16,552 nucleotides of DNA from Patescibacteria group bacterium UBA6130 (GTDB lineage: Bacteria > Patescibacteriota > Microgenomatia > UBA12405 > UBA6130): positions 1-16,552 of the forward strand of contig DIVO01000068.1 of NCBI GenBank assembly GCA_002428285.1, in the 5' to 3' direction. Positions 11,640 to 16,552 of the stretch are shown piece by piece. Position 1 is the stretch's first letter. The number at the start of each line of letters is the position of its first letter. Under the pieces are notes generated by a model. That model was not told the DNA's origin. It was given only the letters and a program-made list of their open reading frames with translations, and made no database searches. Both the position numbers and the translations under genes were made by a program.

Positions 11640-12149
11640 ATGCCAAACCAAAACTCTAGCAATTCAAATCAAAAAAATAATCATTTCTTTTCAGTTGAAG
11701 ATCTCTTGAGAAGAAGACAAGAAAACTTATCCGAACGAACGTACTCAAGCGAAAACTTAAAAAAAACTTTCTTTGAAAAAGCCAAGGAAGAAAACTTTAG
11801 AATAGTATATAGTGCTGAAGAAAGAACAAGAAAAAACGAAATTAAGTCTATCCAGGGCGAACTAAAAAAACTGATTAAAAAAACAGAACACTTAGATCTT
11901 CAGATAAAAAGAGCAGTCCACCAGCCCGTCCTAGAAAATTCAGAATATGAATTAAGTTTTTTAATTTCTTTAAAACTATTTATTCGTAATATATTTAAAC
12001 AGGTTGAAGATGCTTCTTCATTTTTTGCAGAAGCTGGCAAAAGGAAAAGCAAAAGAAATCGTTTCTGGAATACTGTCCATGACAAAGAAAAGGGAGGATC
12101 TCAATACTTGCTTTCCTCTGAACATTACGCTTCAAGATCCGGAGTATAA
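11640..12149 (+). CDS. Small charged protein of unknown function (possibly a CPR-specific DUF family)
   Basis: A 169-residue soluble protein with no signal peptide or transmembrane helix. The first 20 residues are Asn/Ser/Gln-rich and probably disordered. Residues 18-95 are strongly charged and helical (DLLRRRQENLSERT, GELKKLIKKTEHLDLQIKRA), likely a coiled coil. Residues 103-130 (YELSFLISLKLFIRNIFKQ) form a more hydrophobic helix. The C-terminus is Lys/Arg-rich and ends KEKGGSQYLLSSEHYASRSGV. From memory it resembles small DUF proteins (such as DUF5660) conserved beside tig and thrS in Microgenomates, but I cannot check this. The ribosomal-gene context and basic, coiled nature suggest an RNA- or ribosome-associated role; this is inference only. 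Confidence 0.65.
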   Translation: MPNQNSSNSNQKNNHFFSVEDLLRRRQENLSERTYSSENLKKTFFEKAKEENFRIVYSAEERTRKNEIKSIQGELKKLIKKTEHLDLQIKRAVHQPVLENSEYELSFLISLKLFIRNIFKQVEDASSFFAEAGKRKSKRNRFWNTVHDKEKGGSQYLLSSEHYASRSGV

Positions 12150-12169
12150 ATAACCAACCAACAACAGGA

Positions 12170-12198
12170 TTGATCTTTAGCTAAATATCTAATAAAAT
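12170..12198 (+). promoter_or_regulatory. Near-leaderless promoter of thrS
   Basis: TTGATC (12170-12175), a 17-base spacer and TAAAAT (12193-12198). The predicted start is 12205, 2 bases before the ATG at 12207. No Shine-Dalgarno sequence is present. I see no T-box leader, which thrS genes of Firmicutes often carry. Confidence 0.55.
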
Positions 12199-12206
12199 CA
12201 AACAAT

Positions 12207-13976
12207 ATGAAAAACTTAAATTTATCTGATGAAAAATTAAACCATTCAGCTTCACATGTTTTAGCTCAAGCCATGCAAAAACTTTTCCCAAAAGCTAAGC
12301 TCGGTATTGGTCCGGCAATTGAAAATGGATTTTATTACGATTTTGATTTAGACAATAAAATAAGCGAACAAGATCTCGAAAAAATCTCAGACGAAATGAC
12401 CAAGATTATTGAACAAGATTTACCTATTATTAGTAAAGAAATATCTATTAACGAAGCAAAAGAATTATTTGAATCACAGCCTTTTAAATTGGAACTAATC
12501 GATGATTTGTCTTTAGAAGGAATAAAAAGTGTATCGGTTTACTACACTGGTAACAAATTTTTTGATCTATGCAAGGGCCCACATTTAAAATCTACTGGAG
12601 AAATAAAAGCTTTAAAATTGAATAGCGTAGCCGGAGCTTATTGGAAAGGTAAAGAAACAAATAAAATGCTGACAAGGATTTATGGTGCAGCCTTCTTATC
12701 ACAAAAAGATATGGAAAAATATCTTTGGAGACAAGAAGAATTAAAAAAAAGAGATCATAGAAAAATAGGCAAGGATTTAGATTTATTCAGTATAGATCCA
12801 GATGTTGGTCCCGGGTTGATTCTTTGGCATCCAAAACTATCCATTGTCAGAGAAGAAATCGAATTGTATTGGAGAAAAGAACACAGGAAAAGAGGCTATG
12901 AATATGTTTACACTCCCCACGTTGGAATAGATAATCTTTGGAAAACATCCGGTCATTTGGAAAACTACAAAGAAAGCATGTATCCGGAAATGAAAATGCC
13001 TAAAAAGGATAAAGAGGAAGAGACAAAATATTACGTCAAACCAATGAATTGTCCCTTTCATATTAAAATCTACAAAAGCAGACCAAGGAGTTACCGAGAA
13101 CTTCCATTACGATGGTGCGAGCTAGGAACAGTCTATAGATACGAAGAATCAGGTGTTCTTCATGGAATGCTTAGAGTAAGAGGATTCACTCAAGACGATG
13201 CCCATATTATTTGTACTGAAAGTCAATTCGTTGAAGAAATTAACAAGGTTTTGGATTTTGCCTTGAATTTAAATTCTGATTTTGGATTTAAAGAGCTTAA
13301 GGTTTACTTATCGGTTAGAGGAACGAAAAAAGCCGACAAATATGTTGGCAAGGTCAGCTCATGGGAAATGGCTGAAAAGACATTAGAAGAAATTTTAAAA
13401 GAAAGAAAGATTAAATTTGAAAAAGACATAGGGGGAGCCAAATTTTATGGTCCAGCTATCGACCTAAAAGCCGTTGATCCTTTCGGCAGAGAATGGCAGG
13501 GGACAACAATTCAGTTAGACTTTAACAATCCTGAAAGGTTTTCTATGACATACACAGGTGAGGACGGGAAGGAACATACCCCAATTATGATCCATCGAAC
13601 CTTACTTGGGGCAATGGAAAGATTTATCGGCACCTTGATCGAAATGTACGAAGGTGCTTTTCCGGTTTGGCTTTCTCCTCAACAAGTGGCAGTTCTGCCA
13701 ATATCTGAAGATCAATTTAAATCGGCTGATAAGATTCAAAAGGAATTATCAGATACCGGAATAAGGTCGGTCCTCCTCAGCAACCAGACATTAAATTCAC
13801 GCATCAGACAAGCACAATTGGAAAAAATCCCTTATATGTTGATAATAGGCAAAAGAGAAGTTGAATCCAAGACTGTAAGCCTAAGATTAAGAACGGGAAA
13901 AGACAAAGGAGAGATAAAACTAACTGATTTCATTACCCTGGTTAAAAATAAGGTCAAGAAAAAATCCATTATCTAG
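12207..13976 (+). CDS. thrS: Threonyl-tRNA synthetase without the N-terminal TGS domain
   Basis: A 589-residue class II synthetase charging tRNA-Thr. The protein begins directly at the editing domain: HSASH (13-17) and CKGPH (122-126) hold the HxxxH and Cys/His residues that hydrolyse mischarged Ser-tRNA. The catalytic core has the zinc ligands C282 (KPMNCPFH), H333 (DDAHIIC) and H463 (IMIHR). Motif 2 is RWCELGTVYRYEESG (302-316) and motif 3 is HRTLLGAMERF (463-473). Residues 490-580 are the anticodon-binding domain (VAVLPIS). Canonical enzymes have about 640 residues, starting with a roughly 60-residue TGS domain that is absent here, as in some other bacteria and mitochondria. The gene lies just upstream of infC-rpmI-rplT, the classic bacterial order. 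Confidence 0.97.
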   Translation: MKNLNLSDEKLNHSASHVLAQAMQKLFPKAKLGIGPAIENGFYYDFDLDNKISEQDLEKISDEMTKIIEQDLPIISKEISINEAKELFESQPFKLELIDDLSLEGIKSVSVYYTGNKFFDLCKGPHLKSTGEIKALKLNSVAGAYWKGKETNKMLTRIYGAAFLSQKDMEKYLWRQEELKKRDHRKIGKDLDLFSIDPDVGPGLILWHPKLSIVREEIELYWRKEHRKRGYEYVYTPHVGIDNLWKTSGHLENYKESMYPEMKMPKKDKEEETKYYVKPMNCPFHIKIYKSRPRSYRELPLRWCELGTVYRYEESGVLHGMLRVRGFTQDDAHIICTESQFVEEINKVLDFALNLNSDFGFKELKVYLSVRGTKKADKYVGKVSSWEMAEKTLEEILKERKIKFEKDIGGAKFYGPAIDLKAVDPFGREWQGTTIQLDFNNPERFSMTYTGEDGKEHTPIMIHRTLLGAMERFIGTLIEMYEGAFPVWLSPQQVAVLPISEDQFKSADKIQKELSDTGIRSVLLSNQTLNSRIRQAQLEKIPYMLIIGKREVESKTVSLRLRTGKDKGEIKLTDFITLVKNKVKKKSII

Positions 13977-13977
13977 G

Positions 13978-14006
13978 TTGATTATATAAAACTGTTGTGC
14001 TATATT
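13978..14006 (+). promoter_or_regulatory. Promoter of infC-rpmI-rplT
   Basis: TTGATT (13978-13983), a 17-base spacer and TATATT (14001-14006) preceded by TGC, an extended -10. The predicted start near 14013 gives a leader of about 21 bases, with a tiny GCGT/ACGC stem overlapping its first bases (14012-14025). The -35 box starts 2 bases after the thrS stop. Confidence 0.5.
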
Positions 14007-14033
14007 ATCTAGCGTAAAGAGACGCACTAAAGA

Positions 14034-14576
14034 ATGCAAAATTCAAGATATTATCAAACAAATTACCGAACAAATTGGCAAATTAGATCTCCAAGCGTTC
14101 GAGTAATCGATGAAGAGGGTAAGCAGATAGGAGTTATTGACATAAACACGGCTCGAAACATGGCCAGAGAGAAGGGACTTGACTTGGTAGAGATTGCTCC
14201 CAAGGCAAGACCACCTGTCGCAAAAATTGCAGATTATGCCAAATTGAAATATCAGGAAGCTAAAAAGAAAAAAGAGGAAAGAAAAAAGCAGAAGATTCAA
14301 GATGATATTAAAGAAATTCAGCTTTCTCCTTTCATAGGAGATGCTGATTTAAATACCAGAATCGAAAGAGCACAGGAATTTGCAAAAAAAGGTTTCAAGC
14401 TCAGAATAGTTATCAAGTTTAAAGGAAGACAGATAACCAAAAAGGAGTTTGGATTTGAAATGATAGATCGACTTAAAGAAGAGTTATTGGAAATTTATGA
14501 GCCGGAAACAGAGGCAAAATTAATTGGAAAAAGAATAATTATCATTTTTAAGCCCGTGAAAAATGACAAAAAATAA
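14034..14576 (+). CDS. infC: Translation initiation factor IF-3
   Basis: A 180-residue IF-3 that binds the 30S subunit, keeps it apart from 50S and checks start-codon pairing. The N-domain (about 15-75) has IRSPSVRVIDEEG (17-29), GLDLVEIAPKARPPVAKI (48-65) and the DYAK/KYQ linker start. A very Lys/Glu-rich helical linker spans 74-90. The C-domain (91-178) includes KFKGRQ (128-133), the 16S rRNA-binding loop. The start is an ordinary ATG, unlike the AUU start of enterobacterial infC, so the classic start-codon autoregulation is not evident. The stop overlaps the rpmI start by 14 bases. IF-3 function on leaderless messages is of interest here, because IF-3 is known to disfavour leaderless mRNAs in E. 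coli. Confidence 0.95.
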   Translation: MQNSRYYQTNYRTNWQIRSPSVRVIDEEGKQIGVIDINTARNMAREKGLDLVEIAPKARPPVAKIADYAKLKYQEAKKKKEERKKQKIQDDIKEIQLSPFIGDADLNTRIERAQEFAKKGFKLRIVIKFKGRQITKKEFGFEMIDRLKEELLEIYEPETEAKLIGKRIIIIFKPVKNDKK

Positions 14577-14763
14577 ACAAAAAGTTAAAAAATCGGTGAG
14601 AAACAGATTTAAAGTAACAAAAAGCGGTAAGGTATTGCGCTTAAGGGCTTTTTCTGGACATCTTAAAAGAAGAAAAAGTAAAAAGCAGTTAAGAAGATTA
14701 AAAAAGAGTACTGAAGTTACAGGAAAAATGGCTATTAAAATCAAAAAGGCTTTAGGAAAATAA
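14563..14763 (+). CDS. rpmI: 50S ribosomal protein L35
   Basis: A 66-residue, highly basic protein with the L35 pattern: a short N-terminus, then NRFKVTKSGKVLRLRA (13-28) and GHLKRRKSKKQLRRL (32-46). It is the usual length (about 65 residues). Its ATG lies inside the 3' end of infC (14-base overlap), which fits translational coupling in the conserved infC-rpmI-rplT order. No independent ribosome site is seen. Confidence 0.93.
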   Translation: MTKNKQKVKKSVRNRFKVTKSGKVLRLRAFSGHLKRRKSKKQLRRLKKSTEVTGKMAIKIKKALGK

Positions 14764-14764
14764 A

Positions 14765-15112
14765 ATGAGAGTCAAAACAGGAACAACCAGAAGACAAAGA
14801 CACAGTAAGCTGCTCAATCGAGCCAAAGGCTTCCGAATGACCAGAAGCAGGCTTTATAAGGTTGCGCATGAAGCTGTTATGCACGCAGGGCAATATGCTT
14901 TTATCGGGAGAAAGCTAAGGAAAAGAGACATGAGAAAGCTCTGGATCACTCGAATTAATGCCGCAGCCAGACAATACGGACTGACTTATTCCGAACTTAT
15001 GAATCTTCTTAACAAGGCTGAAGTAAAAATCGATAGAAAAATGCTTGCCCATTTAGCCGTTACAGATATTGATAAATTTAAATCAATCGTTGAGTCGGTT
15101 AAAAATAAGTGA
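14765..15112 (+). CDS. rplT: 50S ribosomal protein L20
   Basis: A 115-residue protein of normal L20 length, essential for early 50S assembly. The basic N-terminal extension is visible (MRVKTGTTRRQRHSKLLNRA), then GRKLRKRDMRKLWITRINAA (48-67) and the globular end GLTYSELMNLL (72-82) with LAHLAVTD. The gene starts 1 base after rpmI, and an AGGA 8 bases upstream is the only Shine-Dalgarno-like signal near this cluster. In several bacteria L20 represses its own operon by binding the leader; no such leader fold can be made out here. An intrinsic terminator follows. Confidence 0.96.
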   Translation: MRVKTGTTRRQRHSKLLNRAKGFRMTRSRLYKVAHEAVMHAGQYAFIGRKLRKRDMRKLWITRINAAARQYGLTYSELMNLLNKAEVKIDRKMLAHLAVTDIDKFKSIVESVKNK

Positions 15113-15133
15113 TCTATTTAGAGCAATAGTAGT

Positions 15134-15160
15134 AAAAGCCTCCTTGTGGAGGTTTTTTTT
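15134..15160 (+). terminator. Intrinsic terminator of the infC-rpmI-rplT operon
   Basis: CCTCC (15139-15143) and GGAGG (15148-15152) pair around a TTGT loop, extended by a G-T pair and four A-T pairs, and followed by eight T (15153-15160). It is the clearest terminator in the plus-strand genes and separates rplT from pheS. Confidence 0.9.
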
Positions 15161-15188
15161 GACCTATTTGCTAGAATAGAAATATCTA
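15159..15188 (+). promoter_or_regulatory. Promoter of pheST, two alternatives
   Basis: Option A is an extended -10, TGC before TAGAAT (15172-15177), which predicts a start near 15184 and a 14-base leader. Option B is TTGACC (15159-15164), 18 bases, then TATCTA (15183-15188), predicting a start at 15195, 3 bases before the ATG. Option B overlaps the terminator's T run. Neither leader has room for a T-box or attenuator peptide. Confidence 0.45.
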
Positions 15189-15197
15189 ACATAAACA

Positions 15198-16190
15198 ATG
15201 AACATTACCAAAGAGATAATAAAAGCCAAAGCAGAAATTGCAAATAGTAATACTGCCCAAGATTATGAAAAGATTAGGATTAAGTTATTGGGCAGGAATG
15301 GGCTATTTAATAAACTCTTCTCAGAAATCTCTCTACTCCTACCGGAAGAGAGACAAGAAAAAGGCAAACAGTTAAATCAATACAAGCTGGAAATTCAAAA
15401 GCTTCTTGCCCAAGCTCAAAAATCCCCAGTTGAAACAGATCAAAAAAAAGCTAAAAATGTCTATCAACTAACTAAGCTTGGACATGAACACCCAATAACC
15501 ATTACCCAAAACAAACTCAATGACTTATTCCAAAAGTTAAATTTCTCTCTCTACGAAGGACCCGAGATTGAAACCGATGAATTTTGTTTTGAAAGGTTAA
15601 ATGTCCCCAAAAACCATCCCAGCAGAGAAATGCAGGATTCTATTTATATTAAAGAGCCAGAGTTATTACTAAGGACCCAAACATCTTCCATAGAAGCAAG
15701 ATTGCTAAATGACCAAAAGCCTCCTTTTAAGGCTTCTTTTCCTGGAAGAGTGTATAGGAATGAAAAGGTAAACAAAAGTAATCATTTTGTTTTTCATCAA
15801 TATCAAGCAGTTGCAGTCGATAAAAACTTATCTTTAAAAGATCTGATTGGCACCTTAGATTATCTTTTTAAAAATATGTATGGGCCAGACGTAATGGTTC
15901 GCTATCGTTGTAAATATTACCCTGAGGTCGAGCCGGGTTTAGGAATGGATATTCGTTGTTTTAGCTGTCAGGGCAAGGGATGCGTCCTCTGTAAACAAGC
16001 GGGCTGGATAGAGATGGGCGGGGCGGGAATGATTCATCCCAAAGTCATGAAGATGGCCAAAATTGATCCTAAAAAATGGAAAGGGTTCGCTTTTGGACTT
16101 GGCCTTGATAGATGGGTGATGGCAAAATACAATATTCAAGACATTAGAACATTACTCGGAGGCAATTTAGCCTACCAACCGAACATATGA
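15198..16190 (+). CDS. pheS: Phenylalanyl-tRNA synthetase alpha subunit
   Basis: A 330-residue class IIc catalytic subunit that forms an (alpha-beta)2 enzyme with PheT. Residues 1-85 are the N-terminal coiled coil that contacts tRNA. Catalytic features are TQTSSIEARLL (160-170), motif 2 FPGRVYRNEK (181-190), HFVFHQ (196-201) and motif 3 GFAFGLGLDRWVM (296-308). A likely zinc-knuckle insert is at 254-265 (CFSCQGKGCVLC). Two substrate-pocket positions differ from the family: FHQxEG reads FHQYQA (199-204) and the YFPFTEP segment reads YYPEVEP (240-246). The first normally holds a Glu for the amino group, the second a Phe that stacks on the substrate ring. Position after rplT and the pheT start overlapping the stop (ATGA) support the assignment. 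Confidence 0.92.
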   Translation: MNITKEIIKAKAEIANSNTAQDYEKIRIKLLGRNGLFNKLFSEISLLLPEERQEKGKQLNQYKLEIQKLLAQAQKSPVETDQKKAKNVYQLTKLGHEHPITITQNKLNDLFQKLNFSLYEGPEIETDEFCFERLNVPKNHPSREMQDSIYIKEPELLLRTQTSSIEARLLNDQKPPFKASFPGRVYRNEKVNKSNHFVFHQYQAVAVDKNLSLKDLIGTLDYLFKNMYGPDVMVRYRCKYYPEVEPGLGMDIRCFSCQGKGCVLCKQAGWIEMGGAGMIHPKVMKMAKIDPKKWKGFAFGLGLDRWVMAKYNIQDIRTLLGGNLAYQPNI

Positions 16191-16552
16191 AAATTATCTT
16201 GTCTAACCTAAAAAAAATCGCTCCGGTTAAAGCTGACTCAGATCAAATTGCCAGTGATTTAACTATGCTTGGGCATTTCTGTGAAGGAGTCAATAGAATA
16301 GATAACGAAGAAGTTATAGGGCTTGAGATAAGACAAAATAGGGGAGATTGTTTAAGTTACCTAGGAATAGCCAAAGAACTTTCAATACTTTACAACATTC
16401 CTCTGACTCTGGAAAAAAAGGAATTTGAAACTGACAGTAAATACAAGCTGGATTTAAAAGTAAACGCCAAAAAATATGTTAAGAGGATAATGGCGGTAAA
16501 AATTTCTGATGTTAAAGTGAAACCTTCCCCCGAATGGTTAAGAAAGTTTTTA
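16187..16552 (+). CDS. pheT: Phenylalanyl-tRNA synthetase beta subunit, N-terminal part (runs off the window)
   Basis: The ATG overlaps the pheS stop (ATGA), and the frame stays open for 122 codons to the window edge. Residues 1-40 match the start of PheT (LSNLKKIAP, IASDLTMLGHFCEGV). In ordinary PheT a tRNA-binding (EMAP-II-like) domain of about 110 residues follows. Here the chain passes at once to GLEIRQNRGDCLSYLGIAKELS (45-66), equivalent to the itpNRaDclsv.GiArEla block that normally comes after it, and then to AVKISDVKVKPSPEWLRKFL (103-122), the B3/B4 start. So this is a shortened PheT without that domain. Whether the rest is normal cannot be seen. Confidence 0.92.
   Translation, partial: MKIILSNLKKIAPVKADSDQIASDLTMLGHFCEGVNRIDNEEVIGLEIRQNRGDCLSYLGIAKELSILYNIPLTLEKKEFETDSKYKLDLKVNAKKYVKRIMAVKISDVKVKPSPEWLRKFL

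Noticed and set aside
12150..12206. T-box or amino-acid attenuator leader ahead of thrS
   Set aside because: The gap is 57 bases, the promoter occupies most of it, and no specifier loop or terminator/antiterminator is visible.
1..16552. Recoded UGA (UGA as Gly or Trp)
   Set aside because: TGA ends several genes at expected places (pheS, rplT, both lysozyme-like genes), and Trp codons are TGG.

Overview
The window looks like chromosome of an uncultured, reduced-genome bacterium of the Candidate Phyla Radiation (Patescibacteria), possibly the Microgenomates side. That is inference from AT-rich DNA, tightly packed genes, shortened housekeeping proteins (trigger factor without a PPIase domain, ThrRS without its TGS domain, PheT without its tRNA-binding domain), a CPR-style serine recombinase fragment and small secreted lysozyme-like proteins. 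The translation genes (infC, rpmI, rplT, thrS, pheST, tig) are bacterial. TGA is used as a stop in several genes and Trp is TGG, so the code is standard and not the UGA-Gly code of Gracilibacteria/Absconditabacteria.

Positions 1-3306, minus strand: a compact four-gene operon in transcription order: a NAD-synthase-like amide ligase, a nitrilase-family amidase, a fold-III PLP decarboxylase and an ATP-grasp-like protein that runs off the window. Gaps are 14 and 1 bases, then an 8-base overlap. This looks like a small-molecule pathway of unknown product and is the best candidate here for an undescribed system.

3307-4244: a GC-rich hairpin region, the N-terminal catalytic part of a serine recombinase cut off exactly at the 3' end of a tRNA-Gly gene, and a tRNA operon (Val-Phe-Gly, minus strand) with its own promoter. 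4245-5414: a DRG/Rbg-type GTPase with a TGS domain, a family typical of archaea and eukaryotes. 5521-7032: a secreted clan-A glycoside hydrolase whose stop codon lies inside a tRNA-Lys gene.

7037-10646, minus strand: a cell-envelope group comprising two paralogous secreted lysozyme-like proteins, a SAM methyltransferase between them, a tRNA-Leu whose CCA end supplies the first base of the next gene's start codon, a secreted helical protein and a single-pass membrane protein. Ahead of the first lysozyme gene a near-perfect promoter is followed at once by a terminator-like hairpin and eight U, suggesting an attenuator or a very short RNA.

10722-16552, plus strand: tig, a small charged unknown protein, thrS, infC-rpmI-rplT, an intrinsic terminator, then pheS-pheT (pheT cut by the window end). 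Predicted promoters for tig, the unknown gene, thrS and, on the other strand, the NAD-synthase-like gene place the transcript start 0-4 bases before the start codon, so leaderless or near-leaderless mRNAs appear common in this organism.
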